This document shows, piece after piece, positions 17,594 to 25,797 of a stretch of 34,710 nucleotides of DNA. The stretch is from contig NZ_VTAV01000016.1 in assembly GCF_008180195.1 (NCBI RefSeq), forward strand, positions 1-34,710, given 5' to 3'. Numbering within the stretch: the stretch's first letter is position 1; each line of letters begins with the position of its first letter. This DNA comes from Sphingobacterium phlebotomi. GTDB taxonomy: Bacteria; Bacteroidota; Bacteroidia; Sphingobacteriales; Sphingobacteriaceae. The translations under genes and the position numbers were made by a program. The notes below the pieces were generated by a model. It was not told where the DNA came from, searched no databases, and saw only the letters and a list, made by a program, of their open reading frames with translations.

Positions 17594-17938
17594 ATGAACA
17601 TTACTGTGCAATCTATCAAGTTTGATGCTGATCAAAAGTTAGTGGATTTTATCAAGAAGAAAACAGCTAAATTAGAACAGTTTTTGGACAACATCATCGA
17701 AAGTGTATGTTATCTTCGTTTGGAAAATGTAGACGATGAAGCCAACAAAGTGGTGGAATTGAAGATGAACGTACCTGGTAACCAATTATTTGCCAAGGCA
17801 CAGGCGAAAAGTTTCGAAGAAGCAACTGATCTTGCTGTAGAATCGCTACGACGACAGATCAATAAACATAAGACAAAGACCAGGACAGCAGTAAGTAATC
17901 ACAAAGAGTTATTAAGTAATCCCGAAGAAGAATTTTAA
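17594..17938 (+). CDS. hpf: Ribosome hibernation-promoting factor, short form (HPF/RaiA)
   Basis: Cytoplasmic protein that binds the 30S decoding region and silences ribosomes in slow growth. A beta-alpha-beta fold begins MNITVQSIKFDADQKLVDFI and continues KKKTAKLEQFLDNI, then VVELKMNVPGNQLFAKAQAKSFEEATDLAVESLRRQI (shown in part: FEEATDLAVESLRRQI). At 114 residues it lacks the C-terminal dimerisation domain of long HPF. A perfect SD hexamer precedes the ATG, and a strong terminator follows. Cotranscription with xerC is likely from the 17-nt gap. Confidence 0.9.
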   Translation: MNITVQSIKFDADQKLVDFIKKKTAKLEQFLDNIIESVCYLRLENVDDEANKVVELKMNVPGNQLFAKAQAKSFEEATDLAVESLRRQINKHKTKTRTAVSNHKELLSNPEEEF

Positions 17939-17959
17939 GAAAACGAATGGGAAAAGGGA

Positions 17960-17987
17960 AAAGCTGATCGAAAGATCAGCTTTTTTT
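17960..17987 (+). terminator. xerC-hpf terminator
   Basis: A 10-bp stem (17960-17969 with 17974-17983) closed by a GAAA tetraloop, followed by T-rich sequence. Confidence 0.88.
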
Positions 17988-18009
17988 ATATACTTTCTAT
18001 GGAATTTAT

Positions 18010-18040
18010 TTGGATTGAATCTGAATAAGATATATATTTG
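18010..18040 (+). promoter_or_regulatory. Promoter of the 120-residue conserved protein gene
   Basis: TTG at 18010-18012, exact 20-nt spacer, TATATTTG at 18033-18040. The TTG codon at 18038 that would extend the gene lies inside this -7 box, which rules it out as the start. Predicted transcription start near 18048, 14 nt before ATG 18062. Confidence 0.65.
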
Positions 18041-18061
18041 CTCAGCGAATTCAAAAGAAAG

Positions 18062-18424
18062 ATGATTTGTCCATTAGCACAAGTAGAAGAAGTATTTAAA
18101 ACAACCCACGGAGCTGTATACCAATGTAGTCGAAAAAACTGCTATTGGCTAGAGTTTCAACAAACAACTACGGCATTTAAAATTTCTGATTTTTTTCTGT
18201 TAAAGAAACGTATAGACGCCTTGGATATCGCTCGGATGTTGGCCGACACTTCACGTGCTGCTGATTTCGAGATCATCATGCCTCACCGTACAGACAGATG
18301 CTTTATTCTTTCCGTTCAGGATATTCTAAACTTAAGGGAAATTTTAACCGGAGCGAAGTTTATGATAGAGCTGAATAGCGAAGTGAAGAAAATTCTTCGT
18401 AAAGATGCTGTTCTTGCCATTTAA
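18062..18424 (+). CDS. Small conserved protein of unknown function, Cys-containing
   Basis: A 120-residue soluble protein starting MICPLAQVEEVF. It has three Cys near the N-terminus (C3 and the pair in YQCSRKNCYWLEF), a possible metal or redox site, then ISDFFLLKKRIDALDIARML and a C-terminal LSVQDILNLREILTG. It resembles short uncharacterised Bacteroidota families (possibly DUF6686; uncertain). The start is ATG 18062 because the upstream TTG falls within the promoter. The next gene is ferritin, 178 nt on and with its own -7 element, so a link to iron is only suggested by position. Confidence 0.75.
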   Translation: MICPLAQVEEVFKTTHGAVYQCSRKNCYWLEFQQTTTAFKISDFFLLKKRIDALDIARMLADTSRAADFEIIMPHRTDRCFILSVQDILNLREILTGAKFMIELNSEVKKILRKDAVLAI

Positions 18425-18526
18425 CCTTTTTAATTGTACTGATTCTAAACAAGTTAGGTGGGTTGAGATGTAATTTAGACTTAATTTGTATTGCACTTTC
18501 TTTATCCTTTTTGAGCTTTCTTGATT

Positions 18527-18561
18527 TATCTTTGCATAAACAATGTGAGGGATACATTGTT
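18527..18561 (+). promoter_or_regulatory. Ferritin promoter element and overlapping inverted repeat
   Basis: TATCTTTG at 18527-18534 is a -7 element; predicted start near 18542, leader about 61 nt. An 8-bp perfect inverted repeat AACAATGT...ACATTGTT (18539-18546 and 18554-18561) overlaps the start. It could be a repressor operator. No TTG at the -33 spacing. Confidence 0.4.
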
Positions 18562-18602
18562 ATAGTAAGTAGAGTATTAAGATTATTTAAAGCAAAATAA
18601 AC

Positions 18603-19130
18603 ATGAAAGATTTATTGAAACTAAAGTCTTCGTTGTCAGAAGAAATAGAAAATATATTAAATGCACAGGTGAAAGTTGAAGCGCATGCATCGGCACTTTA
18701 CTTAGCGATGTCTTCTTGGTGTGATGATCAAGGGTTTGACAATTCAGCGACGTTTTTTGCAAAACAAGCGGATGAAGAACGCGAACATATGTTGAAACTG
18801 TTTAACTACATCAATAATCGTGGCGGGCGTGCTATTTCTCCCGAGATTACCAACATTCCTGTTGATTTTGAATCTTTCCGCGGCGTCTTTGAACAAACAT
18901 TGGAACAAGAAATGCACGTCACAGAACAGTTTAATAATATCGCGGACAAATGTATGAAAGCGAAAGACTATGTCACATTCAATTTTGTCCAATGGTTTTT
19001 AGAAGAACAAGTGGAAGAAGAATATATAGCCCGTCGTATTTTAGAATTGTTTGATGTGATTGGCGAAGAGGGTACAGGTCGCTGGGAAATTGATAAACAT
19101 TTAGTTAAAGTAACATTTGACGGCGAATAA
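18603..19130 (+). CDS. ftnA: Ferritin (non-haem, FtnA type)
   Basis: Cytoplasmic iron-storage protein forming a 24-mer with ferroxidase activity. A four-helix bundle of 175 residues. Metal-site residues can be aligned to E. coli FtnA with an offset of nine: E26 (KVEAHAS), E59 and H62 (DEEREHML), E103 (EQEMH), Q136 and E139 (FLEEQVEEE). ASALYLAMSSWCDDQGF is also typical. Single-gene unit with its own promoter and a strong terminator; an inverted repeat at the predicted start may be an operator. Confidence 0.95.
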   Translation: MKDLLKLKSSLSEEIENILNAQVKVEAHASALYLAMSSWCDDQGFDNSATFFAKQADEEREHMLKLFNYINNRGGRAISPEITNIPVDFESFRGVFEQTLEQEMHVTEQFNNIADKCMKAKDYVTFNFVQWFLEEQVEEEYIARRILELFDVIGEEGTGRWEIDKHLVKVTFDGE

Positions 19131-19149
19131 TTTCAGAAAAAAGCTACGC

Positions 19150-19190
19150 AAGCGGGTCGTTTCGAAAAGGAATGACCCGCTTTCCTTTTA
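19150..19190 (+). terminator. Ferritin gene terminator
   Basis: A 14-bp stem including two G-U pairs (19150-19163 with 19169-19182), 5-nt loop, then TTCCTTTTA. Confidence 0.8.
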
Positions 19191-19285
19191 TACGGAAAAG
19201 ACGTAATACAGCGTTATTATATAAACTTTTATTGAATTTCATTTTTTTTATTATATTGACGCAAATGCGTAAACATTAGCTTTTT

Positions 19286-22048
19286 GTGGGACATCGTCGG
19301 TATCTTATATTTCTGATTGCAACGCTCTTTTCTGTTGGATTGGGTTCTGTTGGAGCGAAAGCCCAAACAGAACCACGGCAGATTCAGGGATTTGTTGTCG
19401 ATACTATTGGAGCAAGATTAAAGGGTGTTACGATACGGCTGACGAGTACACAAGATACAGTTACGGTAATTAGCTCAAATGCTGGATATTATCGCATAAA
19501 GGATGTTAAGGGGTCGGATATCCGGATTTCCTATAGCATGTTGGGGCATCAGATTGTCAACAGGACTTTGTCATCACAAAATTTATCCAGCTTTATTGTT
19601 ATGCCAAATGTGGTGCTTAGGCCGCAGAGCTCGTTGATAGAGGGTGTATATGTTGTAAAAACTATTCCGGTAGTTTATGCCAATGACACTATTCAATATA
19701 ACATGGATGCGTTTACCTTTCGTACAAATTCACTTTTAGAGGAAGCTTTGAAGCAGTTACCAGGTATCCAAGTTTCTCGTGATGGTACGGTATATGCGCA
19801 AGGAAAACCTATTTCATATGTACAGGTGGACGGTAGAAAATTCTTTGGAGGCGATGTACTGACAGCTACACGCAATTTGCCTGCAGATTTTATCAAGAGC
19901 ATACAGATATTAAACCATCGTGATAACCATACAACGGATAGGAGCTTTACGACAGAGGACCCCGATAAAATTCTTAATATTGTTCTCAAGGATGACCGTA
20001 AGCGTATTTCTTTTGGCCAATTAACCGCAGGGATGGGGACGAGTGAGCGCTATATCGGTAGTGCAGGTCTTAATCGTTTTGATGACGGGCAGGAATTTTC
20101 GCTGATAGGCTCCATAAACAATACCAATACGAGCTTATTTTCTTTTGGTTCGCCGACTGGGATGGGAGAAAGGGAAAAATCACTTTTTGATGTTAATGAT
20201 TTTGTAGACCCAACAGATGGTCTCAATAATATAAAATCATTAGGGCTTAGCTTTTCAGACAATCTCGCTGAAAATACCCAGTTCAATGCTAGCTATAGTT
20301 TCACGAAGAAGAAAAATATTACCGAGGGAAATTCCATTCTGAAATCGTACTATGATCGATTTGACCAGAATTCGATTTCCAATGCAGAAGACTACCGTAC
20401 TATCAATGATGATAATTTTCATCGACTCACGGCGGAGCTTAAACATCGCTTCAAGAATCACGATATTTTAGAAGTAAAACCGGTATTTTCCTATAACAAG
20501 GTGTATTTTTGGAATAAGAGGGAAAGACGGATTAACAATAACAAAATAACAAACCGGGGAGAATACCAAGATTCTTCCTATCAAACGAACCCTAATTTGG
20601 ATCTTGACATGCTGTATGCTAAAGCATTCCAAAAACCAGGTAGAAAATTATTGGGAAGTGTTTCCTTTAACTTTAACAGCCAACGCAAACTGGAAGATGT
20701 ATTGGATGAATATATATCTGTGGATTCCACACCGGTCGACCCGATATATAGTCTATTCGAGCAACGATATTTTATTCAGCAACGTAACGGAACAGACGGT
20801 GTTAGGGCTTCGGTTTCTTTCGTTGAACCGTTTTCAGAATATAGTACCTTGGAGTTTCTCTACAACTATGAACTAACGGATATGACCACGCAGCGAATTG
20901 TAGAAGATAAACTTAAAACAGAGGAACTTGGTTACTTCTTCTATGTAGATTCTTTGGGTGTGAATTATAATTACCGCTTTAGAAATAGCCGTATGGGGCT
21001 AAACTATCAATACACGCCGAATAAAGCCTTTAAAGCAAATATTGGATTTGCTGTGCAACCTGTGAAGTTGACAGGTTTTCTGCCGAGGGAAGACATGCAG
21101 TATACGTATGAAAATGTGAACCTGGTGCCTACAGCGGGTTTTAAATGGCGATTGAATGAAGAAGCGGATTGGAGTGTTGATTACGTGGGTAAAAATAATC
21201 AACCTAACCTGTTGCATATCATTCCCGTACGTGATAACAGTAACTCACAAAATATTATCATTGGAAATCCTGAACTGAAAGCAGAATTTTCGAACAGGAT
21301 CAGCACGACATTGCGGAAATTCGTAACCTCTAGAGGGCAATATTTTGAAACGAATTTTGCTTACAACTATGTGGCTAACAAGATTGTATCCGATAAGACA
21401 GCATTCTCCGGTTCCACTATACAGGAAACCACATTTAAAAATACGGACGGCTATTATGATATTAAATGGTATTATCTCTTCAATACCCCATTATTCAATG
21501 AGGATGTGCAATTGGATATTAGTGGAAATGCAGATTATTACAATAACTTATCGTATGTGAACGATCAACGGAATAAAACCAAACAATTTATATATTCTCA
21601 GTCTGCTCAATTACGTTATACATGGAGCGATTATTTTGAATCCATGTTTAGTGCTAATTATCTTTTAAATAATGCAAGCTATACTTGGCCCCTTCGTACG
21701 GAAATTACGGGGCATAGTTTGCTGGCAAGTGCCGCTACAAAAGGTTATATAGGAGAATACGTAACGTTGGGTGCAGAAATGTCACAACGATTCAATTCAG
21801 GCTATGCCAGTAGTTTTATGAATATTAATCCTACGATCATTAATGCTTACCTGGAATTTTCGTTTCTGCATAATAAGAGAGCGTTGTTGCGTCTCCAGGG
21901 ATTTGATTTGTTAGATCAGAATAAAAATATGGGTACATATAGTGAATACATAGGTAATGATGTGTATGAAGCGCGAAATAATCGGCTTGGACGTTACTTT
22001 ATGGTCACATTAAACATGCGTTTGCAGAAGTATCCGAAAAAAAGATAA
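19286..22048 (+). CDS. Large outer-membrane beta-barrel protein with CarboxypepD_reg and plug-like domains
   Basis: A 920-residue outer-membrane protein related to TonB-dependent receptors. Signal peptide about 1-27 (ends AKAQ), CarboxypepD_reg-like sandwich about 32-115 (IQGFVVDTIGARLKGVTIRL), plug-like region about 125-235 (LEEALKQLPGIQVSRDGTVY, VDGRKFFGGD, IKSIQILNH), then a long barrel of alternating aromatic strands resembling the OMP_b-brl_3 group, ending YFMVTLNMRLQKYPKKR. No TonB box is evident, so energy-dependent import is unproven. The start is GTG at 19286; no in-frame ATG precedes the signal peptide. The next gene begins 2 nt after the stop. Confidence 0.85.
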   Translation: MGHRRYLIFLIATLFSVGLGSVGAKAQTEPRQIQGFVVDTIGARLKGVTIRLTSTQDTVTVISSNAGYYRIKDVKGSDIRISYSMLGHQIVNRTLSSQNLSSFIVMPNVVLRPQSSLIEGVYVVKTIPVVYANDTIQYNMDAFTFRTNSLLEEALKQLPGIQVSRDGTVYAQGKPISYVQVDGRKFFGGDVLTATRNLPADFIKSIQILNHRDNHTTDRSFTTEDPDKILNIVLKDDRKRISFGQLTAGMGTSERYIGSAGLNRFDDGQEFSLIGSINNTNTSLFSFGSPTGMGEREKSLFDVNDFVDPTDGLNNIKSLGLSFSDNLAENTQFNASYSFTKKKNITEGNSILKSYYDRFDQNSISNAEDYRTINDDNFHRLTAELKHRFKNHDILEVKPVFSYNKVYFWNKRERRINNNKITNRGEYQDSSYQTNPNLDLDMLYAKAFQKPGRKLLGSVSFNFNSQRKLEDVLDEYISVDSTPVDPIYSLFEQRYFIQQRNGTDGVRASVSFVEPFSEYSTLEFLYNYELTDMTTQRIVEDKLKTEELGYFFYVDSLGVNYNYRFRNSRMGLNYQYTPNKAFKANIGFAVQPVKLTGFLPREDMQYTYENVNLVPTAGFKWRLNEEADWSVDYVGKNNQPNLLHIIPVRDNSNSQNIIIGNPELKAEFSNRISTTLRKFVTSRGQYFETNFAYNYVANKIVSDKTAFSGSTIQETTFKNTDGYYDIKWYYLFNTPLFNEDVQLDISGNADYYNNLSYVNDQRNKTKQFIYSQSAQLRYTWSDYFESMFSANYLLNNASYTWPLRTEITGHSLLASAATKGYIGEYVTLGAEMSQRFNSGYASSFMNINPTIINAYLEFSFLHNKRALLRLQGFDLLDQNKNMGTYSEYIGNDVYEARNNRLGRYFMVTLNMRLQKYPKKR

Positions 22049-22050
22049 AT

Positions 22051-23019
22051 ATGATGAAGGCTATTATCATCACGAAAGCAGGTGGTCCAGATGTTTTGGA
22101 GATTCAACAACGTGCTATGCCAGATATAGCGGCATATGAAGTATTGATACAGGTCAAAGCAGCCGGAATAAACCGTCCGGATATTTTTCAACGGAAAGGA
22201 AATTACCCTGCTCCGCAAGGTGTGGTTGAAGATATTCCGGGACTTGAAGTGGCAGGGATTATTGCACAAGTGGGTACGGCAATAACGAAATGGAAAGTAG
22301 GAGATAGGGTATGTTGTCTTATAGCCGGAGGTGGGTATGCGGAATACATAGCCGCTCATCAGGATATGTGTCTTCCCATCCCCGAAGGAATCAGTTTTGA
22401 AGAAGCTGCGATCTTGCCGGAAACCGTATATACGGTTTGGGATAATGTGTTTCGGCGTGGCGCACTGCAGCAAGGGGAGTGCATTTTGATTCATGGTGGC
22501 GCGGGCGGAATTGGCAGTACGGCTATACAGCTGGCGAAAGTCTTTGGCGCAAGGGTATTGACGACCGTTAGCAACGAGGAAAAAGAAGCCTATTGTCGGC
22601 AGTTGGGCGCTGATAGCGTCGTTAATTACCGAAAAAGTGACTTTAGAGAAGCTTTAGGTGAAGAAAAGGTGGATGTGGTGCTAGATAGTATCGGGGGGGA
22701 TTATTTCCAGAAAAACCTCGACTTATTGAATACGGACGGTCGGTTGATCTATATCAACGCGATGAAAGGACATCGAGTGGAGCTTGATATTCTAAAATTA
22801 ATGCAAAAACGTATTCTCCTAACGGGAAGTACGTTGCGTGCCCGCGATCTTTCTTTTAAAATATCACTGACGCGGGATATACACCAACACGTTTGGCCAC
22901 TTATTGGAAAATCATTTCAGCCTCAATTGTTTAAAGTATTTCCTTTGGAAGATGTGGCGAAAGCCCATGAATTGATGGAGGATAGCGCTTTTTTGGGAAA
23001 GCTTGCACTTATAGTTTGA
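22051..23019 (+). CDS. NAD(P)H:quinone oxidoreductase, zinc-free MDR family
   Basis: A medium-chain dehydrogenase/reductase of the quinone oxidoreductase (PIG3/QOR-like) group, 322 residues, cytoplasmic. GroES-like N-terminal domain (AAGINRPDIFQRKGNYP, residues 38-54; PGLEVAGIIAQVG), Rossmann nucleotide motif GGAGGIG at 149-155. Zinc-binding Cys/His of alcohol dehydrogenases are absent. It starts 2 nt after the beta-barrel gene, so the two are probably cotranscribed although no functional link is obvious. ATG 22051 or 22054. Confidence 0.92.
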   Translation: MMKAIIITKAGGPDVLEIQQRAMPDIAAYEVLIQVKAAGINRPDIFQRKGNYPAPQGVVEDIPGLEVAGIIAQVGTAITKWKVGDRVCCLIAGGGYAEYIAAHQDMCLPIPEGISFEEAAILPETVYTVWDNVFRRGALQQGECILIHGGAGGIGSTAIQLAKVFGARVLTTVSNEEKEAYCRQLGADSVVNYRKSDFREALGEEKVDVVLDSIGGDYFQKNLDLLNTDGRLIYINAMKGHRVELDILKLMQKRILLTGSTLRARDLSFKISLTRDIHQHVWPLIGKSFQPQLFKVFPLEDVAKAHELMEDSAFLGKLALIV

Positions 23020-23058
23020 AAGAAAAGCGGACGTTATTTTTCGTCCACTTTTTCTTTA
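23020..23058. terminator. Bidirectional terminator between convergent genes
   Basis: A 7-bp stem (23027-23033 with 23042-23048), flanked by A-rich and T-rich runs on its two sides. On the minus strand the stem is intact with one G-U pair and overlaps the last codons of the recombinase; on the plus strand one pair is a C-A mismatch. Confidence 0.6.
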
Positions 23059-24275
23059 ATAGGCGAGCGTTCATAGGCGTGTTCAAAATACTTTCCCAGC
23101 GTTATTGTCCTTTGTATATCCATTTGGTTAATATAATGATGAAACATACCTTCTGAACCATGCCCTGTAGCTTCCATTAATAACGGCGTTGGTATCTTGC
23201 CATAAAAATTAGAGGCAAAACTGCGTCTACCTATATGGCTGGATATGGCTTGCCATTTTGGTATTTGGAGTGGTTTGCTACGATGACCGGATCGCTTATT
23301 ATAGTAGACTATTGTGTGTATATCTGCTAATTTGACGATCTCTTTTATTTGTCTGTTGTATAGTTGTTCTGATATTTTTGGCGGAAATTTGTTTGGATAT
23401 TTTTCCATAATATGGAGCACTTCGGGATGGAGAGGCAGTAAAATATCCTTTCCTGTTTTCTGCTGCTGAAATGCCAGGCAATTTTTGCCTTTAATGATGT
23501 GCAACATATCCGCTCGAAAATTCATAAAATCGGATATACGTTGGCCTGTATAACAACTGATCAAAAGCCAATCTCTAGCATGTTGCAATTCAGAAGGAAT
23601 AGCGGTTTGTTTTATACTGTTTAATTCTTCTTCCGTGAGCGTAACAAACGGTGTCTTCTTTTTTATTTTTGGCAATTCTAATTCGTATGCGAAGGTTCTT
23701 ACGCCTCTCTTTTCCAGGAAATTGAGCACTGTTTGGATGAAAGAAATAGTACGATAAAGTGTACTTGGCGAATAGTTTTCCTCAGCGCCAAACAGGAAAA
23801 ACTGTTTTACAAAGGCAGCGTTGACTTCCTTTATCTTAAAATGTTTCAGAGCGTATCCTTCAAATCGTTGGATGAGACGCAAGAATACATAATATCGTTT
23901 TAATGTATTAGGCTCGATGATATGCTTCCGACTCTCGATGTACTCATTGATTTGATAGATAAGATCGTTCCCTTTTGCAGTGGATTTTTGTTTATATGCC
24001 TCTAATAAGCAAGCTTGTACACCTTGTTGAACGTTGGTATGGCCCGCTTTCCCGCTTCTTAACCAATTGGCTACTGTAATTTTAATTCTATTTAACTCCT
24101 CGTAGATTGTCTTCGCATTTTTTGTGTAGAGGTTTTTCGGACGTTGCTCGGCATAATTCCATTCGTTCTCTGTGATTTGATAAGGAGTATCAAAGGTATA
24201 GATATCCTTTGGTAGATGTAATTGTAGGTAGATTGTATTTCTCTCCACAGAGAATCTTATATCAAATGTTTTCAT
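23034..24275 (-). CDS. Solitary tyrosine recombinase / integrase
   Basis: A 413-residue site-specific recombinase of the Bacteroidota integrase type. N-terminal arm-type DNA-binding region (about 1-75), SAM-like core-binding domain (about 105-200), catalytic domain about 210-390 with all residues present: R246 (TGQRISDF), K273 (QQKTGK), H347 and R350 (SSHIGRRSF), H372 (TGHGSEG) and nucleophile Y381 (HHYIN). No excisionase, cargo genes, tRNA junction or flanking direct repeats are seen, so it may be a domesticated or isolated recombinase, or an invertase acting elsewhere. Divergent from a small HTH gene across 106 nt containing palindromes. Confidence 0.9.
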   Translation of the reverse strand: MKTFDIRFSVERNTIYLQLHLPKDIYTFDTPYQITENEWNYAEQRPKNLYTKNAKTIYEELNRIKITVANWLRSGKAGHTNVQQGVQACLLEAYKQKSTAKGNDLIYQINEYIESRKHIIEPNTLKRYYVFLRLIQRFEGYALKHFKIKEVNAAFVKQFFLFGAEENYSPSTLYRTISFIQTVLNFLEKRGVRTFAYELELPKIKKKTPFVTLTEEELNSIKQTAIPSELQHARDWLLISCYTGQRISDFMNFRADMLHIIKGKNCLAFQQQKTGKDILLPLHPEVLHIMEKYPNKFPPKISEQLYNRQIKEIVKLADIHTIVYYNKRSGHRSKPLQIPKWQAISSHIGRRSFASNFYGKIPTPLLMEATGHGSEGMFHHYINQMDIQRTITLGKYFEHAYERSPIKEKVDEK

Positions 24276-24289
24276 AAGGATGTGGATTG

Positions 24290-24347
24290 TTTTTTACACG
24301 TAGTGTCGCGAAGTTAGGTAAAAAATGTAGTCCTACCGAGACTACAT
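24290..24347. promoter_or_regulatory. Two palindromes in the divergent integrase/HTH intergenic region
   Basis: Two overlapping inverted repeats: TTTTTTAC...GTAAAAAA (24290-24297 and 24318-24325, 20-nt loop) and ATGTAGTC...GACTACAT (24325-24332 and 24340-24347, 7-nt loop). They share base 24325. Neither is followed by a T-run, so operators or recombinase/HTH binding sites are likelier than terminators. Confidence 0.45.
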
Positions 24348-24381
24348 ATATAATGGACGATATAACCTATTCATTATTTAG

Positions 24382-24801
24382 ATGAAAAAGTCAAAAAAAG
24401 AAACACAAACAGAAGCTGTAAAAGCGATTATTTCGGGAGAGTTGCTTTTAGAGGAGGCTATGGATAAATATAACGTTAAGGATAAACGAACGATGTTGGC
24501 TTGGGTGAAAAAAACGATGCCACTCCTAAAAGCATCAGAGTCGGCTTCCTCCAGCCAGCGATCTAAAACTCTTTTTGACATGCCTGTGGAAACCCCTTTG
24601 TTGCGTGATACGCATTCGGATTTATACCATAACGATGTACTGCGGGAGAATGCACTATTGAAAAAAGTAATCAACTTACAAGATAAAGTTCGCGAGCTTG
24701 AAGAAATGAACGGGCAATTGATAAAATATCGAAACTTTCTCATGGAAAAAGTAAGCTCTCTGGAACTAAAGATGCAATTAAAAGATAAAGAAACTAGGTA
24801 G
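24382..24801 (+). CDS. Small helix-turn-helix / coiled-coil protein (IS3 OrfA-like)
   Basis: A 139-residue protein. Residues about 8-50 look like a transposase-type HTH (AVKAIISGELLLEEAMDKYNV, then KRTMLAWVKKTMP). A linker follows, then a coiled coil at about 90-135 with heptad-like hydrophobics (LKKVINLQDKVRELEEMNGQL). This is the layout of IS3-family OrfA, but no OrfB, terminal repeats or frameshift site follows. It is followed 18 nt later by an oxidoreductase gene. Probably a domesticated DNA-binding protein; transposase remnant is the alternative. Confidence 0.7.
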   Translation: MKKSKKETQTEAVKAIISGELLLEEAMDKYNVKDKRTMLAWVKKTMPLLKASESASSSQRSKTLFDMPVETPLLRDTHSDLYHNDVLRENALLKKVINLQDKVRELEEMNGQLIKYRNFLMEKVSSLELKMQLKDKETR

Positions 24802-24819
24802 TATTTCTTATATTTAGGT

Positions 24820-25797
24820 ATGGAAACTATAAAATGGGGTATGATTGGCGTTGGTGATGTCACGGAAGTGAAGAGTGGTCCGGCTTTTTACAAAACACCG
24901 TATTCTTCGTTATTAGCTGTCACTTCCCGTACTAGAGAGAAAGCTGCTGACTATGCGCTGCGGCATGGCATACCCAAAGTATATCAAGATGTAGCAGCGT
25001 TATTGGCTGATCCGGATATTGACATTGTTTACATTGCTACACCTCCAAGTACACATAAAGAATATGCGTTACAGGTGATACAAGCTGGGAAGCCCGTATA
25101 CGTCGAAAAGCCAATGGCGATGTCGCTTGTAGAGGCTAAGGAGATTTACGATGTGGCAAAGCAAAAAGAAGTTCCGCTATTTGTAGCATTTTATCGTCGG
25201 GCGTTACCCTATTTTACACAAGTCAAACAATGGATCGACAAGGGGAAAATTGGAAAAATACTGACAGTATCTGTTCGATTGATACGTGCGCCTTACCTTT
25301 CCGATTTAGATCCTGATACGCATACTTGGCGCATAAAAAAAGAAATAGGGGGTGAGGGATATTTTGTTGATATGGCGCCCCATACGCTTGATATATTGGA
25401 TTATATTATAGGTCCAATAGCGGACATAAAAGGCTACGCAACCAATCTTGCCGGAAATTATGACGTATCGGACAGTGTTTGTGCAAGTTGGCAGCACGAC
25501 AACGGTGTATTGGCAACAGGAACATGGACATTTTCAAGTGTCAAAGAGGCGGAAGAAGACCAGATTATTATTACTGGAACAACGGGAGAGATACGCTTTA
25601 GTACCTTTGATTTCTCACCCGTAGCTTGGATAACATCATCGGGTACTCAATTTTTTGATTTCGAAAAGCCGAAACATATTCAACAGGCCTTAATAGAAAC
25701 TATTGTACAGGAATTACGTGGTGAGGGATATTGCCCATCAACCGGCGAGAGCGCCATACGAACAACAGCAGTAGTGGAAAAGGTTCTCACAACTTAA
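24820..25797 (+). CDS. Gfo/Idh/MocA family oxidoreductase
   Basis: NAD(P)-dependent sugar or inositol-type dehydrogenase, 325 residues, cytoplasmic (no signal peptide). The Rossmann motif is GMIGVGDVTE (7-16), and the signature EKP lies at 96-98 in YVEKPMAMS. The C-terminal alpha/beta domain contains RIKKEIGGEGYFVDMAPHTLD, with the catalytic-type Asp and His in DMAPHTLD. Substrate unknown. The stop overlaps the end of the convergent NTF2-like gene by 11 nt. Confidence 0.9.
   Translation: METIKWGMIGVGDVTEVKSGPAFYKTPYSSLLAVTSRTREKAADYALRHGIPKVYQDVAALLADPDIDIVYIATPPSTHKEYALQVIQAGKPVYVEKPMAMSLVEAKEIYDVAKQKEVPLFVAFYRRALPYFTQVKQWIDKGKIGKILTVSVRLIRAPYLSDLDPDTHTWRIKKEIGGEGYFVDMAPHTLDILDYIIGPIADIKGYATNLAGNYDVSDSVCASWQHDNGVLATGTWTFSSVKEAEEDQIIITGTTGEIRFSTFDFSPVAWITSSGTQFFDFEKPKHIQQALIETIVQELRGEGYCPSTGESAIRTTAVVEKVLTT

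Noticed and set aside
24276..24381. Invertible promoter flanked by recombinase sites
   Set aside because: The inverted repeats enclose only 7-20 nt and no consensus promoter lies between them.
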